Assembly: GCA_026075535.2 (NCBI GenBank)
Contig: AP026538.1
Location: 2,294,001-2,358,000, forward strand
DNA length: 64,000 nt
Direction of reading: 5' to 3'
Source: Tricholoma matsutake
Lineage: Eukaryota > Basidiomycota > Agaricomycetes > Agaricales > Tricholomataceae
Below are positions 47,246 to 59,156 of the stretch, one piece after another. Each line of letters begins with the position of its first letter. The first letter of the stretch is position 1. The position numbers were made by a program, and so were the translations under genes. The notes below the pieces were generated by a model. The model was not told the DNA's origin and did no database searches. It was given only the letters and a program-made list of their open reading frames with translations.

Positions 47246-47728
47246 GATATATGGCATTGGCATAAGGCTAACGGTCTTGGTATAGATGTGCATAGGAAAC
47301 TGTATGGCCTATCTATAGGCAATGATACTGATTTTCTATGTAGTGCAGACCTACCTACCAAATGGGATCAGCTTGCCAACCTGATTGGTGTTTGTCAATG
47401 CTGCCGATGCCGCCTAAGGAAATTTCCTAATGCCAAAGGTTATATAGTGACATGTATGATAAATGCCTCAATTAGCAATCATTCATTTGTTGTATGCAGA
47501 CCTATGAAATGGGTCAGCACTGGCACTGGCAGAAATTAAAAATTTACCGACATTGGCAGCAGCAGACGTGTAATACAGACCTTCATGAAATCAGAGATTG
47601 GCATCAGAATTGAGCATGGCACCAGCACCGGGATTAGGGATCAGGCAGAAAATGTTTGGTGTTCCAGAAGCACCAACAATTATTACTACATGTTCATGTA
47701 TAGAATATGTAAATGAAATAAATGAGCA

Positions 47729-49150
47729 TCATCCATCATCCATAGTGTCCATATCATCAGAGCCACGCAACCAAGTGTCATCAACATAATCAAAGTCTGC
47801 ATGAGTATAGATGGGCAGCATGATGCAAGAAGGAGTGGGGTGCTCTATCTGGGAGGTGCTGGGGGACTCATCACTAAAATTGTCAGAATCGGCACTGGCA
47901 TCATCAGCATCGGCATTGGATTCACCCTGAGGTCCAGTAGAATCTGTCTCTGATGATGAGAGAAAAACATCTGCCTCATCAGACGCAGTGGCAAAAGCTG
48001 ACACAAGAGGCAGAGCAATATATTACCCTGGAGAATATGTTGGGAATAATAGGGAAAAAAGACATTTTTTCCCTGGGGAAAAATAAAAGGAACCATCAGT
48101 AAAAAAATGTTATTTTTCCCACATTTTTCTCTTTGCTCTTGCTCAGCAAAAATAACTCATCTATTCCCAGGAGAAAATCAGGTGAGCATGGAGGGGAAAT
48201 ATATCTTTTTTTCCACATTTTCTCTATATCTGGCCAAAATAACATTTTTTCTCCTGACTTCCACAATTTTTTCACCTAGAAACAGATTATTCATTTTTCC
48301 ACAGAGAAAAAAGTGGGAATATGTGGGAAAATGATCTTTTCCCCCCTAATGTTCACCAGTTTTTCTCCTGGAAACAGATTAGTTGTTTTCCTGCAGCAAC
48401 CAAAAGGACAAAGTGTGGGAAAATAACATATTTTTACTGATGGTTCCTTTTATTTTTCCCCCATTATTCCCAACATTTTCTCCAGGGTAATATATTGCTC
48501 TGCCTCTTGTGTGATAGGGGATTTGAGGGTGGAGATGAAGAGGTAGAATCATCGAGGTAGAAGTCAGCAGCATCAATGCCAGTTGGGGAACCCATAAGGG
48601 CAGATGATGAATCAGAACCATATGCCATGGCTGCCTGAAGGGCGGTATGCTGATCAGCATCATTTGCTACATCATCTTCACCTTGCCAAACCATGAGTGC
48701 CTTGGCATTGGCAGCGGCAGCAGGGACAGGATCGGTAGTGGGAATGGGGATGGAATCGGAATTGGCATTGGCAGAGAGATCAGCATTGGCAATGGGGACT
48801 GAAGCAATGGGAGTGGGGACAGGAACAATGGGAGCGGTCCCAGCATTGGACACATCAGATTCAGCGTCTGAAAAATATGCAATATCAATGCCCCAGGTCC
48901 ACTTGTAGGAGGTTGAGGGAAGGGCTTTCAGGTGCTCAAGTTCAGCCTGTGCATGTGCAGATACCAGTTCTGATTGTCTTCTTATGGCAGACCATCTCCC
49001 AGTGTGTCCACAGTTGTTTTTTGATGCCGATGCTGCTGCCGGTGCCATTGTTAACTTATGTGGTTTGGACTGAAGCTCCTTGAGCAGGGCTAGCTCATGA
49101 AGCTGTTGGAACCCTGCTGATTGCCTGACATTCGCATTCATCACAGCCAT
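47729..49150 (-). CDS. KDZ-element accessory gene C, unrecognised
   Basis: Minus frame MAVMNANVRQSAGFQQLHEL, GHTGRWSAIRRQSELVSAHA, a hexamer-repeat-encoded Ala/Pro/Ile-rich stretch, DADQHTALQAAMAYGSDSSS to NPLS, where the 510-bp MITE sits. Removing it and one TGA duplication continues in frame to AFATASDEADVFLSSSETDS and an acidic end DTWLRGSDDMDTMDDG. Upstream exons may lie at 49233-49575. Highly acidic, low complexity; function unknown. Confidence 0.5.
48002..48511. mobile_element. MITE, 510 bp, CACAA ends
   Basis: About 110-bp TIRs (CACAAGAGGCAGAGCAATAT ...; inner block GGAACCATCAGTAAAAA) and target duplication TGA (47999-48001, 48512-48514). The centre is T-rich with repeated TTTTTCC. 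Its excision restores the frame of accessory gene C. CAC ends plus a 3-bp duplication suggest a CACTA-type relative, like the foldback MITE at 23096. Confidence 0.92.
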
Positions 49151-49877
49151 CTATGAAGTCCTGCATCCCGTGTGCTTCATTGAACAAATCCCCAATGAGA
49201 GCCTGCAGGTCTATGCAAGATCAGCAGTCAGCTCAGCCATCGGCAGCATTGTCTGCTGGCTGGCTATCGGTGAGCGGTGAGCTGGTGATCACAGGGGCAG
49301 GGATATACTGTTGATAGCTATCAAGGCACTTATCCAGGGTGTCACTGGCAACACTTTGCCCCGGTGCCAGTTCACTATTGTGGCTCCACCAGATGGCTAG
49401 GACCGTTGCTGGCAACACCATCATCCAACGAGGCCAAGAGAGATGGATGGAATCCAAGGGGTAGGTGGTCCAAATTCACATCAGCAAGACTGTCAGCCAA
49501 GGATCGAAGAAGGATCAGCACATCCATCATAAGGCCAATGGAGGTGCCAATGCTGATCCAAGACATGACATACATCTGTCATACTTGTCAGTGATGTATA
49601 CTTACTTCCTTTAGGAAAGATCTCAACATACAAGCTTGGCATAGAGAATTTTTTGCATCCAACGTTGTTTTACAAAGTTTGCCTGGTCTAACTCCAACAA
49701 AACTTGACAGAATCGGGACTCCACATACCAAATGATCTCTTGTGTCTGCATTTGATGTTGCCCTTTTGGGCCCGATTGCAAAGAAAAAGGGTTGAAGATT
49801 GAGAGACTTTTGTTTGACATGGTCATGGTTGGTGATCAAGATAATCATGTTTACATAATACATGTGGCCCTTTTCAG

Positions 49878-52155
49878 TCACAGAGGGGAGATATAATCGG
49901 CATTTGTTGATCTAAATGCATTGTCAGCCCTCAATGCTAATTCATACCATGAAGCATGCTGGCAATTAGCATAGGCTAGCGGACCAGGAAGGGTATTCTT
50001 GGACTGTGAGGCTGACTGCCACCGTTGGCTGTGATAGATGAAATACTGCACAGTCCACTGCATTTCATATGTGACCAGTAGAAATTCCTCTCTCCATCGA
50101 TTTCTCTGAGCCCATGAACAAAGCCAATGTACTCACCTGACTATGAAAATTGTTAGTACAATGAATACTGATGGCTACAAAATATATTTACCTTCCCAGA
50201 ATTGGCCGGCATTGGCAACAGCATTGGGAATGGGAATGGGAATGGCATCGGCCATGAGACCAGTACAAATGTGGGAATTATGCCAAATACAGGACAGACA
50301 AACAGAGGTGGAACCAGGTACATTCGGATTCAGAATAGCTGTGCTGGCATTGAGGTCATCCTTGGATAACTGCTGAAACATACTCAATGTGTCATCATCA
50401 CAATCCAGTGCCAGCATTTGGCTATGGCAATGGTTATACATTCAGGCATGCAAGCTAATTTTGTTAACCAACTCATGGACAACAGCTCATGACCGGGTGT
50501 GAACTCCCTTTTGTGGCACCACTCGAATGATGTGTGAATATTGAAATGATTTGTTGGCAATGAGCTCCTGCAGCTGGTGCAGCAGTCAGTTTGCCTGGAC
50601 CTTGCAGAGGTTAATCTCTACATCCGCAAGATTGCCATTGGAGAGGAGGTATACTTGTTGCTCCTCAACTGGAATAGCATGTGTGTGGGCTGGGAGATCT
50701 GACAGGCCTGATGCCACAGCACTGTCATCATCCAGGTCACTGGGGGTATCAAATTCCCCTTCATTATCATGGGTGATCCATGAGGGAGCAATGTCATGAT
50801 CGGCAATGTTGGCAGCATTCTGTAACTGCGTTAAGGTTACCATGTGAGATGTGAGAGCTTCTCTCTCCCATTAAACAGCTTGCGTGTCAGAAATGTGAGG
50901 TGATTTACCAAGTTGACAGACTTTGTCTCATAATTCAATCCTGGTGACGATCAATGATGGGTTGTGATTGGTGGTAGGCAGTACAACTCACTGCATTTGT
51001 TCAAAAAGAATAGCAAAATCAATCCACTCCTCGACTGTGGATTGAACCAGTGCCAATGCCAAAGTTAAGGCCGATCCCAATATACATCATCAGCTCTGAT
51101 CTAGGGGCTAACTTATTTTGACGCTGGGATAGCATTGGCAGTTTGATTAGGATTAGGCAAATATTGAAACCCATGGAGATCATCATCAGCATGCTCAACT
51201 TCAGATTCATCATTGCCATCAAAGAAGTCTTGGAACCCATTCTCAACATCAATATTCCCCTTCCCTTGACGCCAAAGGGCATCAAGGTGATTAAAAAATG
51301 CTGAGTCGGCCCCAGTTTCATCTTTGGCCCAGTCGTCAGCCTGAGACTCATTATATGTGTCCAAGATTGAGTCAGGTGAAGAGGGCCGGTGCCACTGCCA
51401 CTTCCAGTGCCATTGCTGATTGTTTGCCTGCCAATTGGCTGACTCTTGCTCTGCTTTATCCTTCACATCTTCAAATGTCTCCAGATATTTCAATTGGAAG
51501 TTCAGAGCATTGCAAATCAGCTGATCCATCTGGTGCTGGACTAAAATGTATGTGCTGACCTCCCATAGCTCAGCCCAGCAGAAGTGCATGCCGGTCCAGC
51601 ATTCAATGCAATGGAAGGGATTTTGCCTGTGGGTTACATGCATGCATGTGCAGCGAAGCGTGCTTCCCAGTGAACAATCAATGCATTGCCAAATTGCCCA
51701 TTTATTGAATGGACAGTGGTTGCAAACTTGTTTGTCAACCGACCATGCCTGCCAAGTGAGGGATGCTTGCAGCAATTCATCTACTCGTCCCACAAACTCC
51801 AGTACATAGTCTCGCTGTCTCTATTATTTGTATATGAGCCTCACTCTGTAAGCAATCAGTGTCAGAAACTAACCATGCCGATGTGTGGCCGAGTCAGCTC
51901 GGCAGCCACCTGAGGTTCTTGCATGTCCCATTCTGGAGCAACATTGGGATTATCCTGTATAACAGAATTTGATTGACCTGGTTCTTCCACTGCAGTCAGG
52001 GGGACCTTGATGCACTTTGTTTTTGGTCCATGTTTTGTGTTGACCTCAACTTCTACATGTGTAACAGTATTGACTGCATCGTTATTGTCCTCATTCAGGG
52101 GGGCATTCTTCTTTGATCTTCTCTTTCGCTTGTAAGGAACTCTTGTTAGGCTCAT
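49878..52155 (-). pseudogene. CxC2-type KDZ transposase with catalytic core deleted
   Basis: N terminus MSLTRVPYKRKRRSKKNAP with HVEVEVNTKHGPKTK; the CxC2 cluster follows (CPFNKWAIWQCIDC, TCMHVTHRQNPFHCIECWTG, CWAELWEVSTYILVQHQMD, LKYLETFEDVKDKAEQES, FNHLDALWRQGKGN). At about 51110 it jumps to C-terminal family parts: VEINLCKVQAN, VHELVNKISLHA, MYNHCHSQMLALDCDDD, QLSKDDLNASTAILNPN and finally MQWTVQYFIYHSQRW, RADNAFRSTNADYISPL. Roughly 600 residues holding the DDE-like core are absent. TGA after SLHA is at an Arg position. The copy cannot encode active transposase and would need trans-supply. Confidence 0.85.
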
Positions 52156-52216
52156 GATGATTTGGGGTGAGTCACAATGACACCCAATTATTGATGGGGG
52201 TATTGTACTATTGACC

Positions 52217-52297
52217 TCATGTGATCCTCGTGTGATCCTCATGTGATCCTCGTGTGATCCTCATGTGATCCTCGTGTGATCCTCATGTGATCCTCGT
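52217..52297. promoter_or_regulatory. 11-bp tandem repeat in a divergent promoter
   Basis: GTGATCCTC starts at 52221, 52232, 52243, 52254, 52265, 52276 and 52287, the last base alternating G and A, so a 22-bp higher-order unit. It occupies the gap between the start codons of the KDZ transposase (52155, minus) and accessory gene B (52359, plus), a plausible shared regulatory or transposase-binding array. Confidence 0.7.
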
Positions 52298-52358
52298 GTT
52301 GATGATATGTTTTATGTCAATGACAAGAATGATTCTTTCCTTCACATCAGTCCCCCCA

Positions 52359-54657
52359 ATGCCGCCTGAGCCATCAGAGAACCCGCAGTTGAGACAGTAC
52401 CAGAAGGGAAGCAGATATATGGTTGAAGAGCAGAAGATCATTGAGCCTTATAAAGTTGCATTCCGATTGCAGGAATCAAAAGCTGGCCGATAGCAAATAC
52501 TCAAGTGCGACATCCTCCCAGCAATATTCAACTACTGGGTGTCAATTCACAGGGCCCCTATGGATGAGGAGGAGAGTCGCATTTGTGCCAAGGTAAACTC
52601 ACAAGCATGTGAAGGTTGTATTATTGAATCACATTGCCAGGAACTAACAACCTGGCTTTCCAACAACTGGTGAATGACCAAAGGCCTCTCATGGAAATCG
52701 AACCACTTCAAAGTAAAGCTGTCGGAAGTCATTTGGAGCTTGTACTGGGACCGAGTTTTCCAACAGATTGCAAACCTGTTAAATGTTGAGGACGCCACAC
52801 CAGGATGGTTCCAAGTGCAACTGCCAGCTATCAAGCATGTTTTCGACACCATGAATGCAGAGGAGCAAGCCATCCTTGAAGTCAAACAGGAGAAAATGAT
52901 GCAGGAAGGATATCCCGAGCAGATGAAGTGAGTGTAAGTTGAAGCCAATGCCATTGCCATTGCCATTGCCGTTGCCAGACATAACAAACATTTCACAGTC
53001 TGGCAGACAAATACCTCCTTAAACATGTGGTGGAGAATGCACGACAACAGTGGCTGGAAATGGGGGTGTTGTCTGTGACATTTACAGCCTATACTGCACC
53101 TAATGGTTTGATGGTTGTTGATGCATGAGTACCCAAATCATTTACTGCCAATGTGATGCCAATGCCGATGCCAACTCCAGTCACAAAAATGTTGCCTCTC
53201 TGATAGCCACCCCTGCACGATCATTTCTGGACACGTATCATGATCAAGTAACTGAACTGAAGTGAAACTTTATGAGTTATATCAAGTTTTTATGCCCATC
53301 ACACCTTGCTTCAAGGTCGGCAACGCAACATAATGCAACACTAACCCGATTAACAATGACTAATGATGGCTTCCCGATTGTTTCCACATCATGGAAAGGA
53401 TCACAATTCAAGAAAAAAGAGCTGGAAGAATGGTTTATGTTGTATGTTGGCCAGCATTACAGTATGTTGACTTCCTATTCCACAAACTGTTACTTATCTC
53501 CTGCAGAACTAGCAAACAATGGTTGTAGTTGCCATATCCTATTCAAAGCAATTGCAGATTGGACATCATCATTTGTCAGTCCAGAATATCTCCCAGCTAG
53601 GTTCAAAATCAGAGACCCATGGAACATGCACAAGAGTGTCATAGAAGACTTCTTTGACCATGTTCTGCAGCGACAAATAGTGCCGGGCCCTGAAAGAGCA
53701 TTCCAGTTCAAAGTGATCAAAGCCATGGACAGGAGTGTGGCTCCTGCACACTATCTGAATGATTTGAATAACCCTTCACCCTCCTGACACATTTCCAAAT
53801 GCAGGGGCCGAAGAAATGATGATCCCAATCCTCATAGTGGCACCGAGCTTGGGGCCATTGCTGATGCCAAACCGCCTTCTGCAAACCACAGAGGCCAAAG
53901 AAATGATGATGCTGATGCCAATCCTCAAGCCAGCACCAAACTGGAGGCCGTTGCCACTGCCGAGCCACCTGCTGCATCAACAGGCAGAAAAGTTGTCAAA
54001 GGCAAACCCAAGTGCAAGGAAGCTTGCCAAATATCAACAGCAGGACAGACCCCAAATTCTGATACAACTGAATCACAATATGTCCAAGTGGATCAAATGA
54101 CAATGGACAGCCTCTGCATGGTTGGTGTCACTCAAACACAGCCAATTAATGGTCCTAGTGATGGTGAACCAGAATATCTCGTTCCTTGACACATTTACAT
54201 GAGATACATCATGCCTGGATCAGCTGGAAACACCACTGTAAATGATCCCCCATGCCCAATTGATCCATTTCTGTTGGATATACCTCAAGAGAGCTCACAA
54301 TGCCCTAAGCCTCAACCACTTTTAGGGGGAAATTGGACAGAGCGTCCTATTGCAAGGGCAAGGGCTTTAGCAGCATTAGTGGGATCAGGAATGGCAGCAC
54401 CAATATTGGCAACAGCACCAGTAGGATCGGCAACGGCAACACCAATATTGGCAATGGCACCAGTAGGATCAGCAACGGCAACACCAATATCGGCAATGGC
54501 ACCAGTAGGATCGGCAATGGCAACACCAATATTGGCAGCGGCACCAGCAGGATTGGCAACGGCAACACCAATATTGGCAATGACAACGGTATGATTGGCA
54601 ACGGCAACATCAGGATCAGCAGCAAATCCATCCTTTGCACAAGCACAACCTATCTGA
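52359..54657 (+). pseudogene. KDZ-element accessory gene B
   Basis: MPPEPSENPQLRQYQKGSRY, KIIEPYKVAFRLQESKAG; later exons WSLYWDRVFQQIANLLNVED, ATPGWFQVQLPAIKHVFDTM, WKGSQFKKKELEEWFMLYVG, YLPARFKIRDPWNMHKSVIE, FDHVLQRQIVPGPERAFQFK. This matches a gene I recall commonly beside CxC2-type KDZ transposases. The C-terminal part is low complexity with a 14-residue repeat. TGA at 54187-54189 (LVP-stop-HIY) and 54592-54594 fit CGA loss. Function unknown. Confidence 0.6.
54378..54640 (+). repeat. 42-bp coding minisatellite, about five copies
   Basis: Unit of seven hexamers (GGCAAC GGCAAC ACCAAT ... AGGATC) encoding ATPILAMAPVGSAT-like repeats in accessory gene B. All frames stay open because the period is divisible by three. 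Confidence 0.85.
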
Positions 54658-55799
54658 AGGACAGCCGATGACCTTGCACAGCAGGAAGCCATTTCAACCC
54701 AGGCTGTTGGGAGGAGACAGATAATTAAAAAAGTGAAATTTGCTGCATAGATTTACAAATAAAACACTATGTAATGTGAAAAAAAAGATAGTCCAACTTT
54801 TATGTACATGCTGAATCACATCTATTCTTTTCTGCCTCGCTTTGTCTCCCCTCTGTCCTCAGATTTTCCTGCTCTCTTCCTTGGGTTCGGCTGAGGGGTG
54901 GTACTTCTGGAACGTAGTCCAGATGGACCAGGGGTCAGCCTGCGTGGGGATTGGCACAGCTGTGCAGGGGAAGGGGAGGGCTGGGGTGAGGTGATTACAT
55001 TGACTGCCAATGCCAGTGGGGTAAGTGCTGATGCCGGGGCAGCAGGCTCAGGCTTGACGAGTGACGTTGGGGGGAAGAGGAGAGGGAGTGGTGGGGCCAT
55101 TGATGTTGTGGGCTGTACCATTTCTTGAGAATCCTGTGGTGTGGTGGGAATAATTTGGATGGGGGGGGCACCAGCCAAGGATGCTTCCCCCGCCACCTCT
55201 TCCGGTGCAGCCAGTCCCTCCTCACCATGCTCAGGCTCAGTGTTACCCTCGCCAAATCCCCCCTCCTCACCCAGTTCTGCCATCTATTTGTCTTTGTTGC
55301 TGGCAGTGGCAGCGGAAGCAGCAATGGGAGCAGCAATGGGAATGGGAGCAGGAGTTGGGGTGGGAGCAGGAGTGGGAGTGGGAGTGGGAGCAGGAGTGGG
55401 AGCAGGAGCAGGAGCAGGACCAGGGCTGGGAGCAGGAACAGGAGCAGAGCGGCATCGCCTTCCTCGGTATCTGTCATTTCTTCCCAATCCACCTCTGCCC
55501 TCCTGCTTGGAGTCCTCTCAAGGTGAACCACCTGCCCAGCCATGTAACCATTGTACAACGTAATGGGCTGTGCACCCACCTGCAACCCAAAGTATCCTTC
55601 AATGTTGTTCACCCTGTTTTGAAGCAAGTTGACCGTCTCCCAGAGTTCTTGTACATGGAGTCGGGACTCTACAGATGACTCTTCATTCCACTGTGCATGC
55701 TTGTACATGTCTTCCTCCAGTTGGTATAGATGTCCAGTGAAGGTGGTGTAGTCACTGGCAGAGGGGTAGGGAGTCAGGGCAGGGAGGGCAGTCGGCTTG

Positions 55800-56477
55800 T
55801 GTTATGATTTTCTGTTATCGTAACCCACAACAACCAGACATATGCTGGCAAGACCGGGTACTTTAATTTTCTCATTCGACTCGACTCACTTCTGACGGGA
55901 GACACTTTGACGCATGGTGACTCCATGCACCCAAACCCATTCCCACACATGCTGTGATACGACAGCCTCCTAACATGAGGTCCGTGACGTCGGACTCTCA
56001 CGATCGACATGCTGCGCTGCAGCATGTCCTTGACATCGGACTCCTCATGCTAGGCATGAGGCTTGCTGTTCTATTGTCCCTTCTATATTTACTTGACAAG
56101 GATCTCCTATTTCCGATTGGACAATAGACATTCTCTGAACCGTATATAAGCTACAGTAATACTGCCTGTATTCCTTAGCTTGACCTAATTCAATCAACGG
56201 TCTTAGACTCAACCAGAACACTCGACAGCTTAGGAAGCCCCTAGCTGTGATAACTCGAACTCGACAGTTGGAAAGCCTCCAACTGTGATACACAAACCGA
56301 CGGTCTACTCAGAAAGCCTCTGAGTACAGATAGCCGTGACAACTTGAGGAAGTACCCAAGTGAAGGCAGGAAGCCCGATACACTAGGAAAGTCTCCTAGT
56401 GCAATACGAGACAGTTGGAAAGCCTCCAACTGTAACATACAAAGCCAAGGCTGAGTTAAAGACCTATAGTCTTAACA
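55800..56477 (+). mobile_element. solo LTR, 678 bp, with hairpin array
   Basis: TGTTATGATTTTC to TAGTCTTAACA, target duplication GCTTG/GCTCG (55795-55799, 56478-56482; the difference is CG to TG). A TATA-like CCGTATATAAG is near 56141, so sense is plus. Six stem-loops lie downstream of it. Removal restores accessory gene D. Confidence 0.92.
56224..56433 (+). repeat. array of six stem-loops in the LTR R/U5 region
   Basis: Centres near 56236, 56275, 56316, 56352, 56391 and 56422. Examples: ACAGTTGGA-AAGCC-TCCAACTGT (twice, identical), TACTCAGA-AAGCC-TCTGAGTA, CACTAGGA-AAGTC-TCCTAGTG. Stem sequences differ while the loop AAGYC and flanking purines are kept. Confidence 0.9.
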
Positions 56478-57895
56478 GCTCGGGCTCAGGATCAGCCATG
56501 TCGATATCCTCTTCCACAGCTATGGGTATATGTGTTAGTGGTTTTATGTGTCATGATATGGAAGAACTAACCTTTGGATGTTCCTTTTTGGCTTGCAGTG
56601 AACTGCCTAGACGATTCCTCTCCACTGTCTTCACTGGAAAATCATGCCTTCTTTGCTTTTCTTCTTGCCGATTCTTTTGCTTTCTTGGTTCTCAGCACTT
56701 GATCCATGTCCTCTGGATTGCACCAAACTTTCCCTTTCCCATAGAAGTAGCAGGCTGTTTTCCCATTCACCTGCTCCCAACACTCACACCTAAGCCTGAC
56801 ACATCGTGCACATGGCGTCGTTCACAAACTCCCTTGCTGGGGTGCTCCTTGTGCTGCCCTTGCTGCATTGTACCACTTCTGCTCCATCCTGGGATTGGCA
56901 CCAGCATTGCTCTCCCTCTCCTCATCAAAATCCTCCTCCAATCCCCTGATACTCTGCACCTCTCGCGGCCTGGGTCTCACTGTGATTGCTGGCAGCATTG
57001 GTCACTGGGCTGGGGCTGGAAGTCTGGATCCTGATGCTTCTGATTGGGCCCTCATGCCTTTGCTGCTGCCACTCTTCCTTTCTCTGCCACTGCTGTCCCT
57101 GTCTTTGCTGCTGCCATCCCCACTTTCTTGGCCAGTGCCGGTGCCATTCCTGTTCCTGCTGCCAGTCCTGTCCCCACTGCCGTTCCCGCTCCTGCTGCTG
57201 TTCCCACTCCTGCTGCTGTTCCCGCTCCTGCTGCTGTTCCCACTCCTGCTGCCATTCCCATTCCCGCTGCTGTTCCCATTCCCGCTGCAGTGGCCATTCC
57301 ACCTGCCCTTGCTGTTCCACCTGCCCTTGCCATTCCAACTGCCGTCACCGCTGCCATTGGTCCAGCCGATGTGGACACAGGACCTGTTATGCCCTTTTTC
57401 TCGTTGAAGGTCTTCATTGCCCTCAGTTGACCTTCAATAAACTTCTGGTCCCCTGTCCTGTCTGACTTTGACCATGCTACCACAAATCCACACAAAAAGG
57501 CATCGGCCCAGAAGATGGCCTGCACATCCTCTGTGAGAACTGCTCTTTGCCAGGCAAATAATGTTTTCTACAATTGGTAAGTGCATTGTTGATCTGATAG
57601 CATGCCAATCCACTCATAAGGGCTGATTTTCTTTCCTTCATCACGGCCTTGATACTTTGGTCCCGAAGGCCATTGCGGATGGATTGCTCGATCTCGCTGA
57701 TCTGGCCGAGCACTTGTTGGCATGTAATGTTCATGGTTGATGAGTCGGCTGCGGCAGCGGGGTCGATGTTGAGATGAAAAAGAGTGAAACACTGAAAATC
57801 AACAATCACGTGTTGTTGATTGATATACAATATATACAAACAAATAATGTCCTGATTAAATGGTATCACTTGTTATCATCTGTGTTATCTATACC

Positions 57896-58625
57896 ATGAG
57901 CAATCAGCAAACCAACACTTATATTCCTGATGGATATGTCATTATCTGAGGTGACAATGGGCAGCACTATCTAGTGCCCCATTTTATGATTCCAGCTACC
58001 CACCAGGCAATGGAGGCCTATTGCAAGAAGGTTGAATTCAATGTACACATGGCACATGGGGGGGTAGGATTTCCTTCTTTTCAAAGTCTCATTGCTGCCA
58101 GCCTAGCCATCTTGGCCTGATGCCACCCTTTGGCCAATGTTGTCCTGTTGGCCAATGCCGTGTCTTAGCCAATGCTGTGTCTTGGCCAATGCCATGTCTT
58201 GGCTGATGCTGTGTCTTGGCCGATGCTGTTTCTTGGCTGATGCCATGTCTTGTTTGCCTCATCTATCCTCTCACTGATGACTTTGCAGTCTGGAAACATG
58301 ACTGATAAACCGTACTACTATGCATTGGCCCACAACCAGCTAATGCTACCTGCTGATCCAGTAAGTGCCTTGTCCTCATTTGTATGACTGTTAGTTCATC
58401 CTGTTGCAGAAATTGACAGACAGGGAGCTGTTGAGCTGCCATGCCAAAGTGAAAGCCCTGCAAAACAACCTTGGCACCTCATACAAGGATGCCAGTCATC
58501 ATCTCTACATGGGTGAGGTTGAGAAGCTGGAACAGCAAGATGTCACATTGAAGACATATGCGACCTTGAAGGAAAGAATGGAATATAATCTGAAATCATT
58601 CAAATGCAGGTTCTCAGACATTTGA
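57896..58625 (+). CDS. KDZ-element accessory gene E
   Basis: MSNQQTNTYIPDGYVII, stop, then GDNGQHYLVPHFMIPATHQA; last exon KLTDRELLSCHAKVKALQNN, LGTSYKDASHHLYMGEVEKL, TLKERMEYNLKSF, ending at 58625. An intron region around 58080-58330 carries CTTGGCCAATGCC repeats. It is divergent from gene D. Small helical protein; the pattern matches a gene I recall beside KDZ transposases. Function unknown; the stop in exon 1 suggests decay. Confidence 0.5.
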
Positions 58626-59156
58626 ATGAGATCATTGTCCCATGATGACAACATGGCTGATCCCGCCAGTTCTCACAATTAGCTAGTACCAACATTGTTA
58701 TTTTAGCTAGGATGAACACTGCTGTTTTGTTGATTTTGTTCATTCATACTGCCTGTGCCCATTGTGCATCTGGTTTGCTAATGCCCATTGCTGATGCTCT
58801 TGATATATCGATTTCCACCCCAAAGTGTCTGTCTGCTGCTGCCGATGTTGATGTTGATGTTGATTTCTGTGCCGACATGTCTGCTGATGCCAATGCCGAT
58901 GGCTGTGACTATTTCATCAACGGTATTAGATTCTTACTGCACATCTATGCCGATGCTGATGCCAATGCCAATGCCAATGCCAAATACCATGTCCAACACT
59001 ATCTCATAGGTACAAGCAAGAATTGTAAAAGACCCGTTTGGTAGGTCTGCACAGTCTCCTATGCACATCTATACCAAGCATTGTAATTCACTATAGTACA
59101 TGCAGCTAGGTTGTACTGTTATGGCGAAGTGGTGCCTGATGCCAATGCCATACTTC
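58626..59156. other. GCCAAT/GCCGAT hexamer-rich subterminal region
   Basis: Repeats such as GATGCCAATGCCAATGCC and GTTGATGTTGATGTTGATTT precede the right TIR. No gene recognised. Confidence 0.5.

Larger units (their letters stand above)
54822..57734 (-). pseudogene. KDZ-element accessory gene D, split by a solo LTR
   Basis: Start MNITCQQVLGQISEIEQSIR, KERKSALMSGLACYQINNAL, then FIEGQLRAMKTFNEKKGITG and a Gly/Ala/Thr repeat (GTAAG units, 18-bp period). Near 56500 VEEDIDMADPEPE meets the solo LTR. Removing it and one duplication gives DPEPEPTALPALTPYPSASD in frame, then YTTFTGHLYQLEEDMYKHAQ, coiled-coil LQNRVNNIEGYFGLQ, GDAAP and a basic C terminus (NPRKRAGKSEDRGETKRGRK). Possibly a nuclear, self-associating protein; no family recognised. 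Some exon joins are unresolved. Confidence 0.55.

Noticed and set aside
54312..55678. Long overlapping open frames in all six frames
   Set aside because: They arise from hexamer and 42-bp repeats with periods divisible by three. Only the frames continuous with accessory genes B and D are kept.
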